22,905 nt of DNA from Bacillota bacterium (GTDB lineage Bacteria; Bacillota; Clostridia; Oscillospirales; Oscillospiraceae), in the NCBI GenBank assembly GCA_029268085.1, contig JAJUHD010000017.1:1-22905 (forward strand). Reading direction: 5' to 3'. The position numbers were made by a program, and so were the translations under genes. Below, in pieces: positions 1 through 8,474 of the stretch. A model generated the notes under the pieces. It did not search any database. It was not told the DNA's origin and was given only the letters and a program-made list of their open reading frames with translations. The number at the start of each line of letters is the position of its first letter. Position 1 is the stretch's first letter.

Positions 1-651
1 AGCATAGGTTTTTTTGCGCTGCTGTGGGCAATCCTGCTTGGGGTGCCTTTGGGGTGTATTGCCGCATATAAACGAGGCACATGGATAGACAGCGTGTTAA
101 GGGTTATATGCACAATCGGAGTATCTATGCCAAGCTTCGTTATAGCATCATTATTGCTTACAACATTTGCGGGGGTCAACGAATCTCTCAGAATATTCCC
201 GACTATCTTCAAAGCATCTTTGGGAGTAAGATCATATGTCCTGCCCTGCTTTGCTCTCGGCCTTTATCCGATGTGCTACACCGCACGTCAGGCAAGGAGC
301 TCAATGCTCGATGCTCTCGGACAGGACTATATCAGAACAGCGCGCGCAAAGGGCTTAAAGAATTGGAAAATCATTTTTAAGCATGCGCTCAGAAACGCTC
401 TTATCCCTGTGATTACATATCTTGGGCCTGAAATCGCATACGTCTTCTGCGGCGGCTTTGTAGTTGAGACTGTTTTTACGGTTCCAGGCCTCGGACGTTA
501 TTTTATACAGAGCATTCAAAACCGAGATTATCCTATGATTATGGGAACAACTATCTTCCTTGCAGCATTTATTATAATCATGAACTTCCTCGTCGACGTT
601 ATGTATAATGTCGTAGATCCGAGAATTAAGCTGTCCGGGGGAGGAAAATAA
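1..651 (+). CDS. oppB: Oligopeptide/dipeptide ABC transporter permease OppB/DppB type (5' partial)
   Basis: Inner-membrane permease that forms half of the translocation pore of a peptide or nickel-type ABC importer. The reading frame is open from the first base, so the gene starts upstream; 216 residues are visible of a family length of about 305-320. The visible part has several hydrophobic segments and the EAA loop that docks on the ATPases (YIRTARAKGL followed by HALRNALIPVI). The C-terminal end VVDPRIKL is typical of OppB. It is followed 2 bases later by the partner permease, with a GGAGG site at 640-644 inside its last codons. The substrate cannot be told from the permease; the binding protein gene is not in the window and probably lies upstream. 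Family assignment is firm; peptide specificity is inferred. Confidence 0.9.
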   Translation, partial: SIGFFALLWAILLGVPLGCIAAYKRGTWIDSVLRVICTIGVSMPSFVIASLLLTTFAGVNESLRIFPTIFKASLGVRSYVLPCFALGLYPMCYTARQARSSMLDALGQDYIRTARAKGLKNWKIIFKHALRNALIPVITYLGPEIAYVFCGGFVVETVFTVPGLGRYFIQSIQNRDYPMIMGTTIFLAAFIIIMNFLVDVMYNVVDPRIKLSGGGK

Positions 652-653
652 AT

Positions 654-1949
654 ATGGCTGAGACAATGAAGCACTGCAAATTCGGCTCTATGCAGCCGAA
701 TATCGAGAATCTCCTGGAGCTGACGCCCGAAGATTTTGCTCCGGCAACAGACGAGCAAAAGGAAGGATTTATTCCTGACCGCGAAAGTACTTCTTACTGG
801 AAAGACGCATGGCGCAGACTGAGGCAGAACAAGGTCTCAATGGTCGCCCTCGGAGTATTAGTATTTCTGATCCTTTTCGCATTTGTAGGCCCAATGCTTG
901 TTCCTTACGGATATGAGCAGTTTAATGCAGGCTCGGAAAATCTCTACCCATGGCACTATTCTCTTGAGGATCAGGCTCTTATTGAATCGGCGCAGGGCAA
1001 CGACGAGGAAAGGCTCCAGGCTGCTCTCGATGCCGCGGAAAAAGAAAAGGGTTCGGAGCTTACTCCGATTGAGATAGCACAGGTCAAGGCGAAGGTCAAA
1101 ACCGAGAAATTCGACATAGCAGAATTTAAAAAGGAAAATGGAATACATCTCAAGCCCTTCGGTTATTCAAAGATCGAGCTTGAACGGATTGAGAACGGTG
1201 AAAAAGTATTTCCCCATGTATTCGGAACCGATGGTTTTGGGCGCGACATTATGGTTCGCCTTATGATCGGAACACGCGTATCGATGCTAATCGGTATCTG
1301 CGCCGCGCTGCTGGTTCTGCTCATTGGCGCAACATACGGTTCCATATCGGGCTTTTTCGGAGGCAAGGTGGACGCAGTCATGATGCGTATCGTCGAGCTG
1401 ATATATGCGATTCCGGAGATGCTTGTTGTTTTGCTTATTTCAACTGCGCTTAAGCCAACTCTGATTAAATTTATTGACAGCGGAAATGGGTCTATGCAGA
1501 GCTTTGTGGGCCTGCTCGGACCGAACCTGATATCTATGTTCATTGCTTTCGGCCTTCTCTATTGGGTGACGATGGCGCGTATCATACGCGGACAGATACT
1601 CCAGATAAAGGAGCAGGAATTCGTTACGGCGGCAAAAGCTCTCGGTGCAAGCTCCGGCCGTATTATCAAGAGACATCTCCTGCCGAACTGCGTCGGACAG
1701 ATCGTCGTCACGACGTGCCTGCAGATACCTTCGGCTATCTTCCTTGAATCCTTCCTGTCATATCTCGGCGTCGGAGTTTCGGCGCCTATGACGAGCCTCG
1801 GTTCCATGGCTTCCGATGCTTTGAGCGGCGTTCAGACCTATGGTTACCGTCTTGTTATCCCCGCACTGTTCCTGAGCGTAATGATTCTTGCATTCAACCT
1901 TTTCGGCGACGGCCTGCGCGATGCGCTTGACCCAAGGCTTAAGAAATAG
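654..1949 (+). CDS. oppC: Oligopeptide ABC transporter permease OppC/DppC type with large extracytoplasmic insert
   Basis: Second permease of the peptide importer. It has the N-terminal OppC region (first helix near residues 62-80), the conserved FGTDGFGRDI segment at about 190-199, five further helices, the EAA loop near 322-350 (EFVTAAKALGASS), and the LDPRLKK end. At 431 residues it is over 100 longer than the usual 290-310. The extra length lies mainly between the first helix and FGTDGFGRD (about 86-188), a charged Glu/Lys-rich stretch that should face outside. A smaller expansion lies near 265-290. The ATG follows GGAGG at 640-644 with good spacing. It sits in an operon with the upstream permease and the two ATPases downstream. 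Confidence 0.92.
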   Translation: MAETMKHCKFGSMQPNIENLLELTPEDFAPATDEQKEGFIPDRESTSYWKDAWRRLRQNKVSMVALGVLVFLILFAFVGPMLVPYGYEQFNAGSENLYPWHYSLEDQALIESAQGNDEERLQAALDAAEKEKGSELTPIEIAQVKAKVKTEKFDIAEFKKENGIHLKPFGYSKIELERIENGEKVFPHVFGTDGFGRDIMVRLMIGTRVSMLIGICAALLVLLIGATYGSISGFFGGKVDAVMMRIVELIYAIPEMLVVLLISTALKPTLIKFIDSGNGSMQSFVGLLGPNLISMFIAFGLLYWVTMARIIRGQILQIKEQEFVTAAKALGASSGRIIKRHLLPNCVGQIVVTTCLQIPSAIFLESFLSYLGVGVSAPMTSLGSMASDALSGVQTYGYRLVIPALFLSVMILAFNLFGDGLRDALDPRLKK

Positions 1950-1967
1950 AAAGGAGGAAACTGAACA

Positions 1968-2990
1968 TTGGATAATGCTAACGAGAAAAAGCTCCTTGAA
2001 GTAAAGGACCTTAAAGTTTCCTTCTTCACTCCGGCAGGAGAAGTCAAGGCTGTCGGCGGAATTACATATGATCTCAATTACGGCGAGGTAATGGGCATTG
2101 TCGGAGAGTCCGGTTCGGGCAAAAGCGTCGAGGCCTATTCTATAATGGGGCTGCTTCAGTCTCCGGGCAAAGTTGTCGGCGGCTCGATAATCTTTGAGGG
2201 AGAAGACGTTCTAGCCTATGACAAAAACCAGATGACAGATTTCCGGGGCAATAAGGTCTCGATGATATTCCAGAATCCGATGACCTGCCTCAACCCTGTC
2301 TATACAATCGGCGACCAGCTGACCGAAGCTCTGCGTGCGCATAATAAGGACATTTCCGCTGCCGATGCAAGCAAGAAGGCCATGGAGATGCTTGAGCTTG
2401 TAGGCATCAACAATGTCGAGAAGCGTATGAAGCAGTATCCGCATGAATTTTCCGGCGGTATGCGTCAAAGAGTAATGATCGCTATGGGCCTTATCTGCTC
2501 TCCGAAGCTGCTTATTGCCGATGAACCCACAACCGCTCTCGACGTAACGATTCAGGCGCAAATACTTGAGCTTATGAAAGACCTGCAGAAGAAGACGGGC
2601 ATGGGGATAATTTTCATCACGCACAACCTCGGCGTTGTTGCCGAGATATGCGACAAGGTATCCGTGATGTACGCAGGAAGAATTGTCGAACAAGGATTCG
2701 TCAATGACATTTTCTACAGCCCGGCGCATCCCTATACGATTGGGCTTCTGACTTCCATGCCGCGTGTGGATGCCGAGGAATACGAAAGGCTCATTCCGAT
2801 CGAGGGTACTCCCGTCGACATGCTTAATCCTCCCGAAGGCTGTCCTTTTGCGCCCAGATGCGAAAAATGCATGCAGATCTGTTTAAAGAAAATGCCTCCT
2901 TATGTGGAAATAGGCGAAGGACACCGCAGCGCCTGCTGGTTAAGAGTGCGGGAACAAATGAGCGTTAAGGAGGAGCAGTACAATGGATGA
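1968..2990 (+). CDS. oppD: Oligopeptide ABC transporter ATP-binding protein OppD/DppD type
   Basis: Cytoplasmic ATPase subunit that powers the permeases. Of 340 residues, Walker A is GESGSGKS (46-53), the Q-loop is in FQNP (about 101-104), the ABC signature is FSGGMRQRV (161-169), Walker B is LLIADEPT (181-188) and the switch His is H219 (ITHNLG). The C-terminal oligopeptide-HPY region has a Cys cluster (CPFAPRCEKCMQIC), as in OppD/DppD proteins. The start is TTG, chosen because AAGGAGG at 1951-1957 lies 10 bases upstream and the protein then begins at the usual point. It overlaps the next gene by 8 bases, so the two ATPases are probably translated together. Confidence 0.93.
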   Translation: MDNANEKKLLEVKDLKVSFFTPAGEVKAVGGITYDLNYGEVMGIVGESGSGKSVEAYSIMGLLQSPGKVVGGSIIFEGEDVLAYDKNQMTDFRGNKVSMIFQNPMTCLNPVYTIGDQLTEALRAHNKDISAADASKKAMEMLELVGINNVEKRMKQYPHEFSGGMRQRVMIAMGLICSPKLLIADEPTTALDVTIQAQILELMKDLQKKTGMGIIFITHNLGVVAEICDKVSVMYAGRIVEQGFVNDIFYSPAHPYTIGLLTSMPRVDAEEYERLIPIEGTPVDMLNPPEGCPFAPRCEKCMQICLKKMPPYVEIGEGHRSACWLRVREQMSVKEEQYNG

Positions 2991-4038
2991 CAAGGTGCTT
3001 CTTCAAGTACAGAATCTGCGTAAATATTTCCATGTGAAGGGAGTCAAAGGCCCCGGAGTCCAAGCGGTAGAAGGCGTATCCCTTGAGATAAAAAAGGGCG
3101 AGACTCTTGGCTTGGTCGGTGAATCAGGCTGCGGTAAAACCACGCTGGGCAGAACGATTCTCCGCCTTCACGAGCCGACCTCGGGACGCATCGTCTATGA
3201 CGGGAAGACGATATATGACAGCGGCAGCATCGATATTCCCGAGCTTGACAAGAACGGAAGACAGATTCTTGGCAAGGACGGAAAACCGCTGATGAAAAAG
3301 TCAAAGAAAACCTCAGCCGATATGCTTCCGTATCGCCGCAAAATGCAGATAATTTTTCAGGATCCTTCCGCTTCGCTCGACCCCCGTATGACTGTCGGCG
3401 AAATAATCGGAGAGGCTATTGACATCCACAAGCTTACGAACACAAAGGCCGAACGCACGGAGATGATCAAGTCGCTGCTTAACAGCGTCGGACTGAACAC
3501 CGAGCACGCGAACCGTTTTCCCCATGAATTCTCCGGTGGACAGCAGCAGCGAGTCGGAATTGCGCGTGCGCTTGCCGTAAAGCCCGAATTCATCGTCTGT
3601 GACGAGCCCATTTCCGCGCTCGACGTTTCAATACAATCGCAGATCGTAAATATGCTTGAGGATATGCAGGAGGATCTTGGACTTACATACCTCTTCATAG
3701 CACATGACCTCTCAGTAGTCCGCCATATTTCGAACCGAATTGGCGTCATGTATCTCGGAACTCTTGTTGAACTGGGCGAAAGCTATGAACTGAACAAGCA
3801 TCCTCTTCACCCTTATACTAAGACGCTCCTTTCCGCGGTTCCGGTTCCCGATCCGGAGAAATCCCGTGAGAGGAAGCGCATAGTGCTCGAAGGTGAAATA
3901 CCAAGCCCGATGAATCCGCCTGCAGGATGTCGTTTCCATACTCGCTGCCCATACGCGACCGAGAAATGCAAAGAAGCTATTCCAGAACTAAAGGAATACG
4001 ACAAAGGTCACTGGGCCGCCTGTCATGTACTTGGCTGA
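2983..4038 (+). CDS. oppF: Oligopeptide ABC transporter ATP-binding protein OppF/DppF type
   Basis: Second ATPase of the importer, pairing with OppD. It shows Walker A GESGCGKTT (46-54), FQDPSASLDPR after the Q-loop, signature HEFSGGQQQR (181-190), Walker B FIVCDEPISALD (203-214) and switch His H241 (IAHDLSVV). The C-terminal oligopeptide-HPY region has the GCRFHTRCP motif. Between the first beta region and the Q-loop (about residues 78-114) there is a charged, lysine-rich segment roughly 25 residues longer than common OppF proteins. AAGGAGG at 2967-2973 precedes the ATG. It is the last gene of the operon; a terminator follows 8 bases after the stop. Confidence 0.93.
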   Translation: MDDKVLLQVQNLRKYFHVKGVKGPGVQAVEGVSLEIKKGETLGLVGESGCGKTTLGRTILRLHEPTSGRIVYDGKTIYDSGSIDIPELDKNGRQILGKDGKPLMKKSKKTSADMLPYRRKMQIIFQDPSASLDPRMTVGEIIGEAIDIHKLTNTKAERTEMIKSLLNSVGLNTEHANRFPHEFSGGQQQRVGIARALAVKPEFIVCDEPISALDVSIQSQIVNMLEDMQEDLGLTYLFIAHDLSVVRHISNRIGVMYLGTLVELGESYELNKHPLHPYTKTLLSAVPVPDPEKSRERKRIVLEGEIPSPMNPPAGCRFHTRCPYATEKCKEAIPELKEYDKGHWAACHVLG

Positions 4039-4045
4039 ATTTTTT

Positions 4046-4080
4046 AAACGCTTTTCCGTTTTAACGGAAAAGCGTTTTTT
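4046..4080 (+). terminator. Rho-independent terminator of the opp operon
   Basis: A perfect inverted repeat has arms at 4046-4060 and 4063-4077 (core CGCTTTTCCGTT / AACGGAAAAGCG). A T-run follows on the + strand and a T-rich stretch precedes the stem, so it could also work on the other strand. It separates opp from the pyrimidine operon. Confidence 0.9.
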
Positions 4081-4110
4081 AAAAAAATTGCCCTGTTCTA
4101 AAATTCGCTA

Positions 4111-4139
4111 TTGACATAGCTCATATCTCATGGTAACAT
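4111..4139 (+). promoter_or_regulatory. Sigma-A type promoter of the pyr operon
   Basis: The -35 box is a perfect TTGACA (4111-4116), followed by a 17-base spacer and TAACAT (4134-4139) as -10 (4 of 6 consensus). Transcription would start near 4146, leaving a leader of under 30 bases before the pyrC GTG. That is too short for a PyrR-type attenuator. Confidence 0.75.
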
Positions 4140-4173
4140 ATCGTGAAATCAGGGCAAGACAGGAGGGCTGTCA

Positions 4174-5454
4174 GTGAAAATCCTCATCCGGAACGCAGAA
4201 ATCTTTTTCGACGGCGCATTTGTCAGAAAAGATATTCTGATTGAGGATGGTATTATCACCGATATAAAGAGAGAGATTTCCCTTTTTTCTGAAGCCGTTG
4301 ATTTTGATATGAATAACTGTTTTGTTTTTCCCGGTCTCATCGATGTTCATGTACATCTGAGAGAGCCGGGATTTTCTTATAAGGAGACAATAAAAACCGG
4401 AACGGCGGCGGCTGCTCACGGCGGTTTTACAACGATCTGCGCAATGCCGAATCTAAATCCTGTACCCGATTGTACCGAGCATCTTGACTCGGAGCTTGAA
4501 ATAATAAAGAAAGATGCGTCTGTTCGTGTCCTTCCCTATGCGAGCATAACGGTCGGAGAAAAACAGAAGGAGCTTTCAGACATTGAAGCTCTGGCATTCC
4601 AAGCCGTTGCGTTTTCAGATGACGGCGTCGGTGTCGAGAGCGAGGAAATGATGGAAGAAGCCATGAAAAGGGCAAAAAAGCTGGGCAAAATTATTGCTGC
4701 TCACTGCGAGATAAAAGAACTTGTAAACGGCGGCTGCGTGCATGACGGAGATTACGCCAAAGAACACGGGCTAAAGGGCATATCCTCAGAAAGCGAATGG
4801 CGGGAGGTAGAGCGAGACCTTGAGCTTGTGCGAAGGACAGGCTGTGACTACCATGTCTGCCATGTCTCTACCAAGGAAAGCGTAGAGCTTATTCGAAAAG
4901 CAAAAGCCGATGGGCTATCAGTAAGCTGCGAGACCGCGCCGCATTACCTGGTGCTTTGCGATGAAGACCTGCGCGACGATGGACGCTTCAAAATGAATCC
5001 GCCCCTCCGCAGCCGCGATGACAGAGACGCTCTGATTGAGGGTATAAAGGACGGGACTATCGACATGATAGCTACCGATCATGCGCCGCACTCGGCGGAA
5101 GAAAAATCCGGCGGTCTGCAAGGGAGCCTAAACGGCATCATCGGTCTCGAAACGGCGTTCCCGATACTCTATACGAAGCTCGTGAGGCAGGGAACGATAA
5201 CTCTTGAAAAGCTGATAGAGCTCATGCAGACAAACCCCGCGAAACGCTTCGGTCTCGGAGGCGGTCTGGAGATCGGAAAGCCGGCGGATCTGGCGGTTTT
5301 TGATTTGCACAGCGAATACACAATTGATCCCGAAAGCTTTCTGTCGCAAGGCCGTGCTACTCCGTTCGAAGGAGAAAGCGTGTTCGGCAGATGCCTGCTT
5401 ACAATGGTCGGCGGCGTACCCGCATGGGAAGATAAAAAGGGAGTTCTGCTATGA
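4174..5454 (+). CDS. pyrC: Dihydroorotase (type I)
   Basis: Catalyses reversible cyclisation of N-carbamoyl-L-aspartate to dihydroorotate, step three of de novo UMP synthesis. The 426-residue protein has the metal-binding signature DVHVHLREPG (57-66, H59 and H61), further metal ligands in AAHCE (H177) and YHVCHVS (H230), and the catalytic Asp in ATDHAPH (D302). FSDD near 148-150 places an Asp where other classes carry a carboxylated Lys, which fits the type I Bacillus/Aquifex-like form. The start is GTG with AGGAGG at 4161-4166, 7 bases away. The first gene of the operon; its stop overlaps the pyrK start (ATGA). Here pyrC precedes pyrB, which is at the far end. Confidence 0.95.
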   Translation: MKILIRNAEIFFDGAFVRKDILIEDGIITDIKREISLFSEAVDFDMNNCFVFPGLIDVHVHLREPGFSYKETIKTGTAAAAHGGFTTICAMPNLNPVPDCTEHLDSELEIIKKDASVRVLPYASITVGEKQKELSDIEALAFQAVAFSDDGVGVESEEMMEEAMKRAKKLGKIIAAHCEIKELVNGGCVHDGDYAKEHGLKGISSESEWREVERDLELVRRTGCDYHVCHVSTKESVELIRKAKADGLSVSCETAPHYLVLCDEDLRDDGRFKMNPPLRSRDDRDALIEGIKDGTIDMIATDHAPHSAEEKSGGLQGSLNGIIGLETAFPILYTKLVRQGTITLEKLIELMQTNPAKRFGLGGGLEIGKPADLAVFDLHSEYTIDPESFLSQGRATPFEGESVFGRCLLTMVGGVPAWEDKKGVLL

Positions 5455-6185
5455 AAAAAGGACTTTTTAAAATAGAAAGCAATGAAAAATTGACAAGAGA
5501 CGTCTTTGAAATAAAGCTGCGCGGCGACACATCCGCAATCACAGCTCCCGGGCAGTTTGTGAATGTAGAGATAGAAGGGTTGTATCTCCGCAGGCCTGTC
5601 TCCGTATGCGACCTTGACGGCGAGCTTCTCACACTAATATATAAGGCTGTGGGCAAGGGAACTGAGCAGATGAGCAAAATGAAAAAAGACGGAAAGCTCG
5701 ACCTGCTGACGGGGCTCGGCAACGGCTATGATACCTCAAAAAGCGGAAATGAACCTGTTCTTATCGGCGGAGGCGTCGGAGTACCGCCGCTTTATCTCCT
5801 TGCGAAAAAGCTGATAGGGGAGGGCAAACGCCCCAAGGTGATTCTGGGCTTCAACACAGCTTCCGAGGCTTTTTATGGTGACGAATTCAGAAAGCTCGGA
5901 GTTGAAGTTTTATTAACAACGCTTGACGGCAGCTCCGGCATTAAAGGCTTCGTGACGGACACCATAAAGGCTTGCGGAGATTACTCATACACATTTTCCT
6001 GCGGACCTGAGCCTATGCTCAAGGCTGTGTACGGCGCGGTGCAAACGGACGGGCAGTACAGCTTTGAAGAACGTATGGGCTGCGGCTTCGGCGCCTGCAT
6101 GGGCTGCACCTGCAAAACGAAATACGGCTACAAGCGTATATGCAAGGACGGTCCGGTGCTTGAAAAGGGGGAAATCGTATGGTGA
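5451..6185 (+). CDS. pyrK: Dihydroorotate dehydrogenase B, electron transfer subunit
   Basis: FAD and [2Fe-2S] subunit that passes electrons from the PyrD FMN to NAD+. Of 244 residues, the N-terminal ferredoxin-reductase-like FAD barrel carries YLRRPVSVCD (about 45-54), the nucleotide-binding loop is GGGVGVPP (106-113), and the C-terminal iron-sulfur motif has C211, C216, C219 and C231 (CGFGACMGC ... RIC). Its presence shows that the organism uses the NAD-linked class 1B enzyme. ATGA overlap with pyrC, 7-base overlap with pyrD, and a site AAAGGGAG at 5436-5443 indicate tight coupling. Confidence 0.95.
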   Translation: MKKGLFKIESNEKLTRDVFEIKLRGDTSAITAPGQFVNVEIEGLYLRRPVSVCDLDGELLTLIYKAVGKGTEQMSKMKKDGKLDLLTGLGNGYDTSKSGNEPVLIGGGVGVPPLYLLAKKLIGEGKRPKVILGFNTASEAFYGDEFRKLGVEVLLTTLDGSSGIKGFVTDTIKACGDYSYTFSCGPEPMLKAVYGAVQTDGQYSFEERMGCGFGACMGCTCKTKYGYKRICKDGPVLEKGEIVW

Positions 6186-7090
6186 ACACAAAGGTCATGC
6201 TGAGCGGAATAGCGCTCGACAACCCCATAATTCCCGCAAGCGGAACCTTCGGCTTTGGCACTGAATTCTCAGAGCTTTACGATATCAACATTCTCGGCAG
6301 TCTTTCTTTTAAGGGCACGACAGTTGAGGAGCGCTTCGGTAATCCGACTCCGCGGATAGCGGACTGTACGGGGGGGATGCTTAATTCCGTAGGGCTTCAG
6401 AATCCCGGGCTTAAAAAGGTGTGTGCGCACGAGCTTCCGAACCTTGCGAAAACCTTCAGAAAACCTGTAATCGCAAACATCAGCGGCTTTTCAATCGAAG
6501 AGTATGTCGAGTGCGCGAAAGCAATGGATGCACAGGAAAACGTTGGCATAATAGAAGTAAACGTGAGCTGCCCAAACGTCCATGGGGGCGGCATGAGCTT
6601 CGGAGTAAACCCGGAAGCTGCGGCGGAGGTGACAAAAGCGGTCAAAGCTGTAACGAAAAAGCCGGTATATATAAAGCTCAGTCCGAATGTGACGGACATT
6701 GTTACCATCGCGCTTGCCTGCGAGGAGGCGGGCGCCGACGGTCTAAGCCTAATAAACACGCTTCTTGGGATGCGCATCGACATTAGGAGCAGAAAACCTG
6801 TGCTTGCGAACAAAATGGGCGGATTTTCAGGCCCCGCGATATTTCCGGTGGCCTTGCGCATGGTCTGGCAGGCATACGAGGCTGTAAAGATACCTATAAT
6901 CGGTATGGGCGGCGTGTCCTCCGCAGAGGACGTTATAGAAATGATGCTTGCAGGCGCGACGGCAGTTCAAGTCGGCGCGGCCAACTTAAAAAATCCTTTC
7001 GCCTGCAAGGAAATAATAGAGGATATGCCTAGGGTAATGGATAAATACAAAATCGAAAATCTAAGCGATATCATCGGGGGTGCACATTAA
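6179..7090 (+). CDS. pyrD: Dihydroorotate dehydrogenase B, catalytic subunit (class 1B)
   Basis: FMN-containing TIM barrel that oxidises dihydroorotate to orotate. The 303 residues match the class 1B length. Visible motifs are NPIIPASGTFGFG (15-27), VGLQNPGL (71-78), EVNVSCPNVHGGG (126-138) with the class 1 active-site Cys at C131, and the FMN phosphate-binding loops IGMGGVSS and VQVGAANL near the C-terminus. The Cys rather than Ser separates it from class 2 membrane enzymes. It pairs with the adjacent PyrK as a heterotetramer. The stop and the pyrF start overlap in TAATG. Confidence 0.95.
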   Translation: MVNTKVMLSGIALDNPIIPASGTFGFGTEFSELYDINILGSLSFKGTTVEERFGNPTPRIADCTGGMLNSVGLQNPGLKKVCAHELPNLAKTFRKPVIANISGFSIEEYVECAKAMDAQENVGIIEVNVSCPNVHGGGMSFGVNPEAAAEVTKAVKAVTKKPVYIKLSPNVTDIVTIALACEEAGADGLSLINTLLGMRIDIRSRKPVLANKMGGFSGPAIFPVALRMVWQAYEAVKIPIIGMGGVSSAEDVIEMMLAGATAVQVGAANLKNPFACKEIIEDMPRVMDKYKIENLSDIIGGAH

Positions 7091-7788
7091 TGTCAAAAGA
7101 CGTAATAATAGCCTGCGATTTCAGCGGCAGGGAAGAAGTGCTGAACTTTCTGGACAAGTTCAGCGGCAGAAAGCCCTTTGTGAAGATCGGAATGGAGCTT
7201 TTCTACGCAGAGGGGCCGCAGATAGTCAGGGAAATCAAAGCTAGAGGTCATAAGATATTCCTCGACCTAAAGCTCCATGATATTCCGAACACTGTTAAAA
7301 AAGCAATGTCGGTTTTGAGAGAGCTCGATATCGACATGTGCAACGTCCATGCGGCGGGGACTTCAGTAATGATGTCAGCCGCACTGGAGGGGCTGACGAG
7401 GCCCGATGGAACAAAACCGTTGCTTATCGCTGTGACACAGCTCACGTCAACCAGCGAGGAACGCATGCAAAAAGAGCTGCTTATTGGGCAAACTCTTGAG
7501 GAAACCGTCCTGCATTACGCTGAAAACGCGAAGAATTCCGGACTTGACGGTATCGTCTGTTCGCCGCTGGAAGCCGCATCAGTCAAAGTGCGCTGCGGAA
7601 AAGAATTTTTAACCGTGACGCCCGGCGTCAGATTTGCGGATGCAAAAGCGGACGATCAGGTGCGCATAACGACGCCAATGAAGGCGCGAGAGCTCGGAAG
7701 CGACTACATCGTAGTCGGCAGGCCGATTACGGAAGCAAGCGATCCCGTCGCAGCGTATGAACGCTGCATTAAGGAATTTATGGGATAA
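7090..7788 (+). CDS. pyrF: Orotidine 5'-phosphate decarboxylase
   Basis: Decarboxylates OMP to UMP, the last step of the pathway. The 232-residue protein has the catalytic signature FLDLKLHDIPNTV (57-69), giving D59, K61 and D64 of the DxKxxD charge network, and the phosphate-binding ends VTPGVR and IVVGRPIT. Length and motifs fit the short bacterial (group 1, PyrF) form. It starts at the TAATG overlap with pyrD. A small hairpin and 44 bases separate its stop from the preferred pyrE start. Confidence 0.95.
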   Translation: MSKDVIIACDFSGREEVLNFLDKFSGRKPFVKIGMELFYAEGPQIVREIKARGHKIFLDLKLHDIPNTVKKAMSVLRELDIDMCNVHAAGTSVMMSAALEGLTRPDGTKPLLIAVTQLTSTSEERMQKELLIGQTLEETVLHYAENAKNSGLDGIVCSPLEAASVKVRCGKEFLTVTPGVRFADAKADDQVRITTPMKARELGSDYIVVGRPITEASDPVAAYERCIKEFMG

Positions 7789-7792
7789 ACTG

Positions 7793-7810
7793 GCCGAATC
7801 ACTCGGCTTT
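7793..7810 (+). other. Small hairpin between pyrF and pyrE
   Basis: The arms GCCGA (7793-7797) and TCGGC (7803-7807) have a 5-base loop and are followed by TTTCT. With only five pairs and a short T-run it is a weak terminator at best. It may trim or slow transcription, or stabilise the upstream mRNA end. Confidence 0.35.
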
Positions 7811-7832
7811 CTAATAAAGAAAGGGTATGGTT

Positions 7833-8474
7833 ATGGAAGAAAAAATCGCTAGAGCGCTCCTTTCGATAGGAGCTGTGGTCGTCAGACCCGATGAGCCGTT
7901 TACATGGGCAAGCGGCATAAAGAGCCCCATTTACTGTGACAACCGCCTGACGCTGACTTCTCCGCAGGTGCGGACGGAGGTCGAATACGGGCTTGCGAAT
8001 CTTGTGCGCGAGAAATTCCCGGAATGTGAAGTCCTGATGGGAACGAGCACTGCGGGTATCGCGCATGCCGCGATTGCCGGGCATATTATGGGTCTTCCGA
8101 TGGGCTATGTCCGCAGCGGCGCAAAGGACCACGGCAAGAAAAACCAGATCGAGGGCAGACTGGAAAAGGGCGAAAAGGTTGTAGTTGTGGAAGACCTTAT
8201 CTCTACCGCGGGAAGCGCGCTCGAGGTCGTAAGCGTCCTGCGGGAAGCCGGTGCGGAGGTCCTTGGTATCGTAAGCATATTCACTTATAATATGAAAAAA
8301 GGACGCATCGCTCTTGAGATGGCTCATGTAAGCAATTACAGCCTGACGAACCTTGACGTTCTGGCAAAGGTCGCGGCGGAGGACGGAATGATTCCCGAAC
8401 AGGATATCAAGCGGATTCTGAAATTCCGCGATGATCCCTCGGACGAAAGCTGGATTAAGGAGGGCAAAGAATGA
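7833..8474 (+). CDS. pyrE: Orotate phosphoribosyltransferase
   Basis: Transfers orotate to PRPP to give OMP. It has the 13-residue PRPP-binding motif VVVVEDLISTAGS (about 116-128), the flexible catalytic loop with KDHGKKNQIEG (about 98-108), and GTSTAGIAHAAIA. Two in-frame ATGs exist at 7827 and 7833. The site GAAAGGG (7819-7825) is only 1 base from the first but 7 from the second, so 7833 is preferred (213 residues, beginning MEEKIARALL). The stop overlaps the pyrB start (ATGA). Confidence 0.94.
   Translation: MEEKIARALLSIGAVVVRPDEPFTWASGIKSPIYCDNRLTLTSPQVRTEVEYGLANLVREKFPECEVLMGTSTAGIAHAAIAGHIMGLPMGYVRSGAKDHGKKNQIEGRLEKGEKVVVVEDLISTAGSALEVVSVLREAGAEVLGIVSIFTYNMKKGRIALEMAHVSNYSLTNLDVLAKVAAEDGMIPEQDIKRILKFRDDPSDESWIKEGKE

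Noticed and set aside
4041..4088. AT-rich inverted repeat as a mobile-element end
   Set aside because: It is a single hairpin with T-runs immediately after an operon end; no target duplication or transposase is present.
4081..4173. PyrR-binding leader or riboswitch upstream of pyrC
   Set aside because: The promoter is only about 35 bases from the start codon, and no hairpin pair or antiterminator fits in the remaining leader.
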